Below the pieces are notes generated by a model, which worked only from the letters and a program-made list of their open reading frames with translations, did no database searches and was not told the origin of the DNA. A program made the position numbers and the translations under genes. 64,000 nt of DNA from Ahaetulla prasina (lineage: Eukaryota > Chordata > Lepidosauria > Squamata > Colubridae): positions 91,997,825 to 92,061,824 of the forward strand of contig NC_080543.1 in NCBI RefSeq assembly GCF_028640845.1. Reading direction: 5' to 3'. This document shows positions 12,901 to 19,925 of this stretch, piece after piece (position 1 is the stretch's first letter; each line of letters starts with the position of its first letter).

Positions 12901-12966
12901 ATGTAGCACAGGACACAATGAACCAGCTAATGTGACTAAATCCCACAATGGTTACCATTTTATTTT
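893..12966 (-). CDS. CSF2RA: CSF2RA, GM-CSF receptor alpha subunit, partial gene (3' end outside window)
   Basis: Single-pass cytokine receptor that binds GM-CSF and pairs with the common beta chain to activate JAK2/STAT5. The visible exons, in transcription order, are 12874-12966 (start codon, signal peptide), 4775-4916 and 4508-4680 (first cytokine-receptor fibronectin domain), 3790-3914 (start of second domain) and probably 893-919. The translation shows the family landmarks: NCTW near the start of domain 1, GC in the matching later strand, and PPQNITV opening the next domain. Human CSF2RA has close equivalents of each (NCTW, VGC, PPSNVTV). All junction phases agree. Missing from the window are the WSXWS exon, membrane segment and tail, expected left of position 1. 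No exon for the Ig-like N-terminal domain was found between 4917 and 12873. IL3RA is the nearest alternative, but the wording of these exons and the divergent CRLF2 neighbour favour CSF2RA. Confidence 0.8.
1209..1465. mobile_element. MITE-like repeat with TATAAGATGCAC / GTGCATTTTATAG ends
   Basis: The ends are imperfect inverted repeats: TATAAGATGCAC near 1217, again at 1392, and GTGCATTTTATAGTCCGAAAAATAC at the right. The interior is A-rich with GGCC blocks. A related copy lies at 54480-54875. This is a widespread squamate repeat; the superfamily was not determined. The overlapping short open frames are shadows. Confidence 0.55.
1527..1625. mobile_element. Fragment of the TTACAACC-type DNA transposon
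   Basis: The phrases TTTAGTGATCATTCAAAATT, CACTTACAACTATTGCAG and CCCCATGG match, in order, the left half of the full copy at 38411-38813. It is truncated on both sides. Confidence 0.5.
2251..3553. mobile_element. hAT-type element with GTGGTTCTCA termini, containing a nested element
   Basis: The ends read CAGTGGTTCTCAGCC on the left and GTTGAGAACCACTT on the right, an imperfect inverted pair. The flanks GTCTAGGG and GCCTAGGG form an 8-bp target duplication with one mismatch, as expected for hAT. Most of the interior (2308 to about 3434) is a different hAT family. The remaining outer sequence is only about 55 bp on the left and 120 bp on the right, so the host element was a short non-autonomous copy. 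Confidence 0.6.
2308..3434 (-). mobile_element. Non-autonomous hAT copy, CAGGGGTGAAAT / ACCGGT family, nested
   Basis: It starts CAGGGGTGAAATCT with CTACCGGTTCTG just inside, and ends near GCCGGTGCGCATTTCAGCC. Compared with 21845-22712 it is in the opposite orientation. Shared blocks include GTGGGCGTGGC repeats, the ACACAACACAAC tract and AAAATGGCCCCTGCAACAAG. No transposase frame is visible. It includes the familiar squamate phrase GACTTCAAATCCCAGAGTTCC at 2760-2780. Confidence 0.6.
3790..3914 (-). CDS. CSF2RA: CSF2RA exon: start of membrane-proximal fibronectin domain
   Basis: 125 bp, acceptor CATTCCAG, donor GTAAGA. With the G left by the previous exon it reads E-QFRPPQNITVDYRSP and later VQWEPPPNSRK, ending FEFQVK. 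Human CSF2RA has RFNPPSNVTV, VRWKQP and LDFQYQL at the same places. It supplies the conserved proline pair of the inter-domain hinge, an N-glycosylation site (NIT) and the core tryptophan. The phase is 1 in and 0 out. Confidence 0.85.
4106..4222. mobile_element. Short hAT MITE, GTGTCA / TTTGACA family
   Basis: 117-bp element from CATGGGTGTCATACTCG to CAGTTTGACAGCCCTG. It is flanked by a perfect 8-bp duplication CTCTAGAT (4098-4105 and 4223-4230). Related copies are at 17660, 19805 and 53358. Confidence 0.75.
4508..4680 (-). CDS. CSF2RA: CSF2RA exon: second half of first cytokine-receptor domain
   Basis: 173 bp, acceptor TTTATACAG on the plus complement (ATAAACAG on the sense strand), donor GTGAGA. 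The translation contains ARDNECPHYIS, GRHIGCYF and YYVNIIVNGSS, ending KIYNK. These match human RREIRCPYYIQ, GTHVGCHL and YFLVNGTS. The two cysteines are the second conserved disulfide pair of the domain. Both ends are phase 1. Confidence 0.88.
4775..4916 (-). CDS. CSF2RA: CSF2RA exon: first half of first cytokine-receptor domain
   Basis: 142 bp, acceptor TTTCTAG, donor GTAATG. It reads MNGTSAENFDCIV, then MNCTWNAGKNAPPDTQYF and MYLAYHK. Human CSF2RA has GTAAQNFSC, MNCTWARGPTAPRDVQYF and LYIRNSK, a very close match. C-x-W is the hallmark of class I cytokine receptors. The exon begins with two bases of a split codon, so the preceding exon must end in phase 1. Confidence 0.9.
5312..5680 (+). 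pseudogene. LINE reverse-transcriptase C-terminal fragment
   Basis: An open frame containing VKIFRYLGIVFK. This resembles the block of LINE polymerases that follows the catalytic palm (K-x-F-x-Y-L-G-x-x-F). It is truncated at both ends and not assignable to a clade by eye. It lies in the CSF2RA intron on the opposite strand. Chance similarity cannot be excluded. Confidence 0.4.
5690..6157 (+). mobile_element. LINE 3' portion, left of a Ty3 insertion
   Basis: Broken frames around 5855-6140 read FYRGIIESV, SITVWFNTATKED and, near the end, a serine/leucine tail. This is the C-terminal pattern of CR1/L2-group LINE polymerases. The sequence is interrupted at 6158 by the Ty3 element and resumes at 10730. 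TSD copy 1 (CCTAG) is 6153-6157. Confidence 0.6.
6158..6344 (+). repeat. 5' LTR
   Basis: Begins TGTAATG and ends TTAACA, with TG/CA termini. It holds a TATTTAAA box at about 6240 and an AATAAA signal near 6283. The differences from the 3' LTR are at about 6183, 6192, 6268 and 6278. Confidence 0.93.
6346..6363 (+). promoter_or_regulatory. Primer-binding site, tRNA-Ser(GCU)-like
   Basis: TGGCGACGAAGGTGGGAT lies one base after the LTR. It is complementary to the 3' end of vertebrate tRNA-Ser(GCU) plus CCA, as I recall that tRNA, with one mismatch (A for G at 6355). Confidence 0.65.
6445..7107 (+). pseudogene. Ty3 gag, capsid region
   Basis: Starts at ATG 6445, about 80 bp after the primer site. 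The first 180 codons have retrotransposon Gag character, including KWGSYMARFECFL, a YFLSHCGPEVF block and the QRVQREGESISVYMAALRKAA helix typical of Ty3 capsids. Around 6985-7005 the sensible reading passes to the -1 frame, where an acidic linker leads into the zinc knuckles. The last part of this open frame (basic, ending GTNA) is therefore likely out-of-frame reading. Confidence 0.8.
7059..7637 (+). pseudogene. Ty3 nucleocapsid and aspartic protease
   Basis: Two knuckles follow each other: CVSCGGQHQRQNC (C-x2-C-x3-H-x4-C) and CRRCEKKGHIARAC (canonical C-x2-C-x4-H-x4-C). After a basic linker the retropepsin active site EVDTGSS appears near 7400, and the closing motif LLGLDWF near 7620. The frame then meets a TGA at 7635, directly before the polymerase in the same frame. 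Confidence 0.85.
7638..8700 (+). pseudogene. Ty3 reverse transcriptase
   Basis: The palm shows PIVTPVKPDGSVRICADYK, FAKLDLVQAYQQLPV and the catalytic YFDD at 8235-8246, followed by GLKVKLNKC, EFLGY and the connection domain. Hydrophobic F in YxDD is tolerated in Ty3 relatives. It shares its frame with the upstream protease apart from the TGA. The frame fails near 8695-8705, a G-rich run at the start of RNase H. Confidence 0.88.
8678..9275 (+). pseudogene. Ty3 RNase H and tether
   Basis: Contains the first RNase H aspartate just upstream (CDASPYG), then AYYSRTMSSAERNYSQLDRE and FEIVTDHRPL, ending in the HADALSR motif near 9020. The frame differs from RT, which places an indel near 8700. A second slip lies around the GGGGGG run near 9280. 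Confidence 0.85.
9276..9520 (+). pseudogene. Ty3 integrase zinc-binding domain
   Basis: H-x3-H...C-x2-C pattern: HVGHRG near 9335, then YVWWPLMDKDISDRV and CQSCQ near 9435. It is read in a third frame. The frame is lost again near 9525, just before the catalytic core. Confidence 0.82.
9530..10486 (+). pseudogene. Ty3 integrase core and C-terminal domain
   Basis: The catalytic triad is visible: D in VVDAYSKW near 9568, D in SDNGPQF near 9688 and E in NGLAERF near 9796. A GPxSY/VVDMEDG module follows, similar to the GPY/F domain of gypsy integrases. A hydrophilic tail rich in D, E, P and R ends at a TAG at 10484. There is no env downstream. Confidence 0.87.
10526..10537 (+). promoter_or_regulatory. 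Polypurine tract
   Basis: GGGAGGGAAGGAG-like purine run abutting the 3' LTR, the expected plus-strand primer. Confidence 0.8.
10538..10724 (+). repeat. 3' LTR
   Basis: Same 187-bp unit as 6158-6344 with four substitutions. It is followed by the second CCTAG. Confidence 0.93.
10730..10910 (+). mobile_element. LINE 3' tail, right of the Ty3 insertion
   Basis: Continues the copy interrupted at 6158. It ends CACTTGGCCAATAAAATATT followed by ATTCT repeats. The same ending occurs at 42340-42385, identifying a LINE 3' terminus. Confidence 0.65.
10917..12480 (-). mobile_element. L2/CR1-group LINE, 5'-truncated, nearly intact 3' half
   Basis: Minus-strand copy with the polymerase frame at 11095-12459. 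The 3' UTR contains GGGGCGTGCATAAGCGC and CCTACCGTTCCTGTCCTATT and ends in an AAATAAAT tail. The same 3' UTR is found at 14536-14715, 41487-41838 and 59045-59105, so this is the commonest LINE lineage here. Confidence 0.8.
11095..12459 (-). pseudogene. LINE reverse transcriptase (C-terminal 450 codons)
   Basis: An unusually long open frame for this window. Motifs in order are ENYRPISL, FGFRKKLSC, AIYIDFCKAFDSVVHDKLL, SGVPQGSVLG, LYINDL, the catalytic FADDVKLF and the C-terminal region RPILEYSSPVWNPH. The endonuclease and the N-terminal part of RT are absent. It reads through to a stop at 11095 without interruption, suggesting a young insertion. It lies in the same orientation as CSF2RA, within its first large intron. 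Confidence 0.85.
12874..12966 (-). CDS. CSF2RA: CSF2RA exon: start codon and signal peptide
   Basis: The acceptor CATCTACAG ends at 12967. The exon begins AAAATAAA and the start ATG occupies 12956-12958, with A at -3 and G at +4. It encodes MVTIVGFSHISWFIVSCATL and then HVTFSEEK, a hydrophobic leader, with donor GTAAAT after an AAA-G split codon (phase 1). An acceptor before the ATG implies at least one upstream non-coding exon. Human CSF2RA likewise has a separate signal-peptide exon ending in IPEKS. Identification rests on position, strand, phase and leader character. Confidence 0.72.
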
Positions 12967-14530
12967 CTGTAGATGCAGGAAAGAATTCTAGAATGGAAGA
13001 AATTAGTTGTTTATTTGTAAAAAGTTTCAAAGTCTATATATTGTTTAATTACTTTGTTGAATATTGCTTAAAATATACAATGTTTTAATCAGTCCAAATG
13101 GAGATTTCTATGGTGGACAATATAATACTTTTCAAGGCATTAGATAATGAAACGTAGCTTTAATTATACAAGCAGCTCAAAAAATTATATGACCCCACTA
13201 TTTTATAATGTGACAAAATGTAATGTAACTACTTCCAAATGATTTGTTTCCCCAAAGAAGAACAAAATAAAGCTTTGATAATAGCTGACTTAAAGAAATG
13301 TTACTTTTGATTTTTGGTCTTTTAACGATGCATGTTTTTTAAAAAAATAAAATGAGGAGCAAGAAGGAATTGGAAAAGGCTATCAAGAGATTGAATTCAG
13401 CAATAGAAGCTGACCTGCAATATTTTTATGTTTACTTACAAAACTTCCAGTTTAGTTAAGTCTGTTGTCCTATTTAATTTTTCTTTTTACTTTCAGTTGT
13501 TTTTTATACTTTCTGAATCATCTAGTTTTAAAATCTGCTGTCTTTTTTCGCCATACCATTTAAATGAGATTTATTAGCAGCTAAATAAATCTAGGAGGAT
13601 CCTTCAGATAGTTGTCATTTAGTTACCTTCTACATTTCTAAAAGAACAATTACCAGATCTATGTAGGATAGTCAGATAAATGCTAGCCCAATTTATATTT
13701 TGAGACTGAAACCCCAAATTACAGAAATTCTGTTTGGAACTTTTTTATATCCCTACCTCCTGTTTCTATAAGAAAAAAGAAGGTATCCTTAGCTGCATAA
13801 TTCTTCAAATAGGTATGGTGTCTTACAATAATATCCAGTACTTGAACCAGTCAAGGGCTGAATAAGTCTCTACATTCACTATGAGCTATTCACAAGTATA
13901 TGGCTATAGGATTGCAAAATTAAACCATAGTTTGTTCAGAGTTTACTTCCAAGCAAAAATGCATGGGATTTTATGTTAACAGTGACAGCAAATGATATCT
14001 TAATAGAATACATGCTTAACCCCCTTACATTACCAAACCCCCTTAAATTACCAAAAATATTTTGCAACATATATACAGTATAAACATATTCTTAAATAGC
14101 ACAACTGCAGAAAATTCAGGAACTCTTTAGTGTTATTCCATCTCTTAATTCTGACGAATATAGCAAATAATAATTATAATATGTCTAATAAGAAATAGAA
14201 AATGTTCTAACTATCTAATATTTGAAAATAACTATACTAAGGCAACAGTCAATGATACACATAATTTACTGTTATGGTTTATTTTGAATAAAGTATATAT
14301 AAATAATAAAGTATAGATCCAGTCACATATATGCAGTCATGGAGAGGGTAACATTTATAATATGATAGCTTTTGAAGTAAAAGGGAAGGAAAGATAGGGG
14401 AGTCTTGTCTGTTTAAGGGAAAACAGTTTTTCAACTGATGGAGAAAGGAATATCAGGGCCATTTAAGACTGACAGAAAGATAGAAGAATGTATATATTAT
14501 AATGAGAGGGATTTGGGAAGTCTAGAAATC
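12967..14530. other. Intergenic AT-rich DNA
   Basis: No exon or transposon is recognised. The 5' non-coding exon and promoter of CSF2RA should be in this direction but cannot be placed by eye. Confidence 0.4.
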
Positions 14531-14535
14531 CCAGA

Positions 14536-14715
14536 TTTATTTTATTTTATTTATTTATTTATTTTTGTCACAACAATATACATAAGCATCACACAAAATG
14601 ATTATATAGTATATAAATATATATATGAGGAAATATAAGGAAGTATAAGTATATATATATCAGGAAAAAAAAACAATAGGACAAGAACGGTAGGCACGTT
14701 TGTGCTATAGTTGGT
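14536..14715 (-). mobile_element. LINE 3' UTR fragment, same family as 10917-12480
   Basis: On the plus strand it opens TTTATTTTATTTATTTATTT, then TTTTGTCACAACAATATA, and includes GGACAAGAACGGTAGGCACG. These are the blocks of 10917-11090 in order. Only the last ~180 bp was inserted. Confidence 0.75.
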
Positions 14716-15165
14716 TGAGGTACGTAGCTGTTCATTCTCATACTAGTGAAAGAGCAAGAAAGTGTAGTAGTTAAATCATGAAGACAGTCCAACCATTACG
14801 CTTACACTTAAGCAATAAGGTTTGGTGTAAACTTACATCAAATCTACTCTAATATCTACCTATCTGTTGCCATCTAATTATCTTCTGGATGAAGAGTTTT
14901 ACTTACCTTATTATCTTATCAGGCCTCAAGGAAAATGTTGTTTGAGGGAAATTGTAACAGCACAGTTGTAGAGAATACGGATTCTTGTTCTCAGAATCAA
15001 TCTTACATCAGTAAGTTCCTGTTTAGAAAAAAAGGGAAGTTGATTAAAGTTAGGGTTGAATTCTTTTGTTTCTTTTTTGTGGGATATGGAGATGTATATA
15101 TAAATGACCCAAGATTGAGGAAGACCCATACCACCAATACGGTGGTATATATGTACATGTACAGT

Positions 15166-15300
<135 letters not shown>

Positions 15301-16510
15301 GTATATATGTTTTTTCTTAGGTGCATGCAACTATTAAAAATGTCATGACAATGGGCTAAAAATTGCCTGGATCCTTTCATAAGCCATTGTAATTATTCAT
15401 AATACATCAAATAGCAATTTACTGATGTCTCCAGGCCTGCACTGGAACAATGGGCTTCTTAACTAACAATATGGCAACTCACTCCTTCTGGAGTAGGAGG
15501 ACCATACTGAAAACTGATTTAGAGTTGCCATTCTCTTATATTTAGTTCATAAGCGAGATAAAAACGCTCTAATGACAAAATGTGGAGGTTGCACAAGTTT
15601 TAATGTTTTTAATGACCCATTCAATTAAACCAACAAATGTACTATATTACCCACATTAAACTGACCATTACAACATTATTTACTTTTTAAAAATCTTTAT
15701 CAGGGAAGGTCTCACTGCACAAAAAGAAAGCAAAAGATTCAGAATGTGACAGTCAAAAAAACATTTTAGGGAATTGTGATATCTATAATTGCTTCATCAA
15801 GAATACAGATTTCCTCTTTTCAGAGTTCCTATTTTCACTTCAGCTAAGGAAGAAAAAAAGCTTGTGCTCTACAAAGGTATTGTTGTTTATTTGTTAACAT
15901 ATAATTATGTTATTGTTAACATATAATTATGATCAAAATTTGGAATGAAAATAACTTCAATTTATTAACTTTCTTTAGCCTAAAAACAAAAAAATAATAA
16001 AAGGAGAAGCATAATAACTAGTGTATAGCATATTTTTGGCATCTCCATTTCTACTTGAAACTATTAAAGATTTATATAGCTCAACCAGATAGTTACATAG
16101 ATATCCGGCATAAGTATTCCCTACTGAATTATGTTTCAGGAGAATGGCAAACTTCACATACTTATTTGGAAGTAAGTATTGTTCCACTTATTGATATTTA
16201 TCTAATTATTATAAAGAACCTTATGTCAGGCTTGAACAATTTGTAAAATTCACAAATTCATCTGCAACAGATTGTGGATTCTTAGCACAAGAGATAAGAC
16301 TTTACTGATTCAAGCATTACAATAATACAGGTAATTAGACCTAAAAATCCAACTACAGTGTCTCCAGTTGGGAAGAGGGAATCACCAATGTTTTGAAAAG
16401 GAAGGTAACTCTTGAACTTTGGGTGGGTAAACCCAGGGCAAAGAGGTTAATATGATATATATGAAATTAGACTAATTTTAATATCCAACAAGATTATTCC
16501 TCATCTATTT
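15301..16510. other. Intergenic DNA without recognised features
   Basis: No exon or repeat identified; AT-rich with short A/T runs. Confidence 0.4.
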
Positions 16511-16514
16511 CATA

Positions 16515-16765
16515 AAATCATAAAATCAAAAAGTTGGGAGAGATCATGGGGCCCAACCCTCAGCCTAGTCAGGAATCTACTGCTAGAGTCTTTGTGACAA
16601 ATGGCTCTTCAGCCTCTCTATTTTTTTAAATATAATTTTTATTGAAGAAATTTTAACTAAATAAAACAATACAAATACCAGAGGAAAAAAAAAACTAAGG
16701 AAAACAAGGAGGAATATAGAATAAGAAAAATAGAAAAAGAAAAGCCTTCAATCTTTTTGACCATG
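16515..16765 (-). mobile_element. Old LINE debris (CR1-like then L1-like 3' ends)
   Basis: TCAAAAAGTTGGGAGAGATC and GACAAATGGCTCTTCAGCC resemble the inverted CR1 3' end seen at 19285. AATATAATTTTTATTGAAG and a poly-A-rich block resemble a reversed L1 3' end. Assignment is tentative. Confidence 0.35.
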
Positions 16766-17659
16766 GTTATTAACGCACTTACATTTTACTGTCTCTAAAG
16801 CTACATGATAATTCCAGCTGCTCTTTAAACATACCCAGAGAAGGACTTTACTACTCTACAGCAATTGTTTCTCTTACCCTTAGGATTTCCCCATCCCCCA
16901 GTGTCAATTGATCTCTACTTTCTTGTAGTTTAAACCAATTTTTCATGTCCTTTCTGGAAAAACTCTGAAAGATGCTGCCCCATCTGCTACAAGATGCTCC
17001 TGCAGATCCTTGAAGAAAGGTGTGAAGAAAGACCATGTGTCCCCATAGTCTGTTTTCTCTAGATAAAGCATACCATGCCTGTAATCATTCCACCTAGGCT
17101 TTTCATTCAGGCCCCTCAAAACTGATTACCTTTCTTGGGACACATTTCTGTTTATTCATGCCCTTTTTCAAATATAAAGCCTGAAACTGGAACCAAATAG
17201 GCCCATCTGCATTTTGACTTAGTGAGTAAATAAAAATGCCAAATCCAGTCTGAATATCTAAGTGATTGTGCAACCAGTCATAACATTGGAATTGGAGTGA
17301 GGACAAGAGATACTGTAGCTTCACTGAGAAGAAAGAAGATACAACTGGATAGAGATGAGATGAGACAAAGAGAAGTTAGGGGAAGTAAGGAGAAGGCAAG
17401 GCGAGAAAGAGAAGCTGTAATTTTTGCTACTTGTTCAAAATATAAAAGAGACCCTGAAGCATCTCCTAAAACCACAACCATTTATTATCAGCATCTGGGG
17501 AAAACAAGCAGACAAGCAGCCTAGTTACAGAGAAAGTATGTGACAAGAAGTCAGGAAGTTCATTTATGCTCTTAGGTTTGCTGAGTCAAGGTGATTCATA
17601 ATTCTGTAAAATTGTATTCTCTGAATTCACTGAAATCATGAAAGAAGCACTGTTTAGTC

Positions 17660-17956
17660 CAGGGTATCAAACTCATGGTCCACGGGCCAGATGTGTCATG
17701 CGCTGGCCTTGTCCACTCCCATTTTAGCAAAGGGAAAAAGTGGTGATACATTACGTAACAACGTGATGACCAGTAGTGGGTTTCAAATCCCATCGCTACC
17801 GGTTCACTCGTGTATGCATGTGTGACACTTATGCGCATGCGCAGAGACTTCCAGGCAGATGACAGAGCCTCCCACCATTGCCGCTACCGGTTCGCCTGAT
17901 CCAGTGCGAACCAGTAGCAACCCACCACAGGTATTGACACAAGTTTGACACTGCTG
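17660..17956. mobile_element. hAT element, TATCAAACT / TTTGACA family, with a nested hAT
   Basis: The ends are CAGGGTATCAAACTCATGG and AAGTTTGACACTGCTG. The flanks GTTTAGTC and GTTTAGAC form an 8-bp duplication with one mismatch. Removing 17771-17930 leaves a ~130-bp MITE like those at 4106 and 19805. Confidence 0.75.
17771..17930. mobile_element. hAT MITE, CAGTGGTGGGTT family, nested
   Basis: 160 bp from CAGTAGTGGGTTTC to GCAACCCACCACAG, with internal CTACCGGTTC motifs facing each other. The flanks GTGATGAC and GTATTGAC are 6/8 alike. It is the reverse-complement relative of 32543-32698. Confidence 0.7.
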
Positions 17957-18070
17957 GTTTAGACCTTACATAGGGTTAAATTCACCAGGTAAGCAATCTT
18001 TAACAGATAGCAGTGTTCCAATATCTCAGGGGTTGCCACAAAGAAGAGGGAGTCAAACTATTCTCCAAAG

Positions 18071-18200
18071 CAGGGGTCTCCAACCTTGGTCCCTTTAAGA
18101 CTTGTGGACTTCATCTCCCAGAGTTCCTCAGCCAGCTGGCTGAGGAACTCTGGGAGATGAAGTCCACAAGTCTTAAAGGGACCAAGGTTGGAGACCCCTG
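18071..18200. mobile_element. Perfect 130-bp palindromic hAT MITE
   Basis: Two 65-bp arms with no spacer and no mismatch: 18071-18135 is the exact reverse complement of 18136-18200. The termini are CAGGGGTCTCC and GGAGACCCCTG. A perfect 8-bp duplication CTCCAAAG lies at 18063-18070 and 18201-18208. An older, decayed relative is at 19125-19245 and half-copies are at 36437 and within 2740-2790. Confidence 0.95.
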
Positions 18201-18455
18201 CTCCAAAGCACTTGAGGATAGAATAAGAAGCAATGGATGGAAACTAATCAAGGAGAGAAGCAACTTTGAACTAAGGAGCAATTTCCTGACAGTTAGAACA
18301 ATTAATCTGTGGAACAACTTGCCTCCAGAAGTTGTGAATGCTCCAACACTGGAAATTTTTAAGAAGGTGTTGGCTAACTATTAGTCTGAAGTGTAGGGTT
18401 TTCTGCCTAAGCACGGGTTGGACTAGAAGACTTCCAAGGTCCCTTCCACCTCTGT

Positions 18456-18566
18456 TATTCTATTCTATTCTATTCTATTCTATTCTATTCTATTCTATTC
18501 TATTCTATTCTATTCTATTCTATTCTATTCTATTCTATTCTATTCTATTCTATTCTATTCTATTCT
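18456..18566 (+). repeat. (TATTC)n microsatellite, CR1 tail
   Basis: About 22 uninterrupted pentamers continuing the natural ATTCT terminus of CR1. Confidence 0.97.
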
Positions 18567-19124
18567 TAATGTAACAATAACAATATAGTTTTAAAGATAT
18601 CTGCTTCTTGCTACAGTGTATTGTTCCATTCAGAATCGGAGCAGGGAATTTATCACAGCATCTTCATTTATTTATTTATATTGTTTATAGAACCAATCTG
18701 AATCTTGCAATGCCAGGCAGCTGATATTACAAAGTTCATCTTAAATAATCTATAGAAAGGCACACGTGGAAAGACAACTTCCTGGACTGCATTAACAGTG
18801 TACAATTTTGTTTTTCATGCCAAGCCTGAATTTCCATTTAATCATGTGGGGTTTTTTTTACAATTCCGATTGTATTTCTACAGTTTATAGTTTTGTTTCC
18901 CCTTTACATATGATTTACTGCTGAAGTCTCTTTTTCTATAAGAAACACATTTAAAGAGAAGTGTATTTCTTTATCTTCTTGATTATAAATTGCTTCATTA
19001 TATCACTACATTAATTGATTGTCATTTTGTTTTCCACAAAAGGGCTTTTGGGTTGTTCAATTCGGTAAAGAACAGGGAAGTAGAGTGAGAGATCAAGCTC
19101 AAGCTATCTCTTATTTGATCTAAA

Positions 19125-19245
19125 GCAATGGTATCTAACCTTGGCAACTTTAACATTTAAGGACTTTAAATCCCAGAATCCCATGCTGGCTGGGGAATTA
19201 TAGAACTTGAAGTTCCAAGTCTTAAAGTTGCCAAGATTGGGTACC
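19125..19245. mobile_element. Decayed palindromic hAT MITE
   Basis: Left arm TATCTAACCTTGGCAACTTT, right arm AAAGTTGCCAAGATTGGGTA, with the central GGACTTTAAATCCCAGAATC / GGCTGGGGAATTATAGAACT diverged. Same architecture as 18071-18200. Confidence 0.65.
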
Positions 19246-19284
19246 CCAATTTTAAGTCTTCCCCTTCTCTCACTGGGTTCCTTT

Positions 19285-19480
19285 TAACGGAAGAGTTGGA
19301 AGATATCTTAGAGGACATCTAGTCCAACCTTCTCCTTGATGCCATCTTCTACAGCATTTTTGACAAATGACTCTGCCTGAAGATCTCTAATGAAGAAGAC
19401 TTCATCACTTCAAAATTCCACCTGTTCCACTAGGTGTTGGCTTATACTTCATGAAGTTCCTCTTGCTGATCTCTAGCTTG
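19285..19480 (-). mobile_element. CR1 3' end fragment, inverted
   Basis: GGACATCTAGTCCAACC, GACAAATGACTCTGCC and CCACCTGTTCCACTAGGT are reverse-strand counterparts of the CR1 3' end at 18209-18455. Diverged. Confidence 0.5.
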
Positions 19481-19804
19481 AACCTACTTTCTTGCAATTT
19501 ATGGGTAAGGATAGTTGCAAATCAATATTTTCTTTCAGAAACATATTCAGGACTGTACTCTTTTTGTTCTCTTACTTCTCCCAGTGTCTGCCACAATGGT
19601 TCTTCTTTAATCAGTATTTTAAAATTAATATAGCCAGCTTCGTAGCTATTTCCTAGTTTGTGGTTAAGTTCAACATGTTTGCTTTGTTTGTTGGCTTTGA
19701 CTTGTTAAACTAATGGCGTCAGTAAACATTGATTTCTGGTGTAGTGTTACATGTGAATGTTATTATGGCTTGTTCTACAAACCATAGTTTTAAAAGGCTT
19801 AGTA

Positions 19805-19917
19805 CACGGGTATCAAACTCAATTGCATCACGTGACTTTTTTGCCTTTGTGGAGCCAGGGTGGGCGTGGCCTGAGCATGATGCATCCGGCTCTCCGGCTG
19901 CCAGTTTGACACCCCTG
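19805..19917. mobile_element. Short hAT MITE, TATCAAACT / TTTGACA family
   Basis: 113 bp, CACGGGTATCAAACTC to CAGTTTGACACCCCTG, with a perfect 8-bp duplication GCTTAGTA (19797-19804, 19918-19925). Confidence 0.82.
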
Positions 19918-19925
19918 GCTTAGTA

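Larger units (their letters stand above)
18010..18566 (+). mobile_element. CR1 LINE 3' end, interrupted by a palindromic MITE
   Basis: The last CR1 codons read LRSNFLTVRTINLWNNLPPE and VVNAPTLEIFKKVL. The 3' UTR phrase GGTTGGACTAGAAGAC follows, then the TATTC tail. Sequence left of the MITE (GGGGTTGCCACAAAGAAGAG) joins smoothly to CACTTGAGGATAGAATAAG on its right. Confidence 0.85.

Noticed and set aside
17297..17524. 75-codon charged frame (R/K/E rich)
   Set aside because: No start context, no domain, no conserved splice signals; likely compositional.
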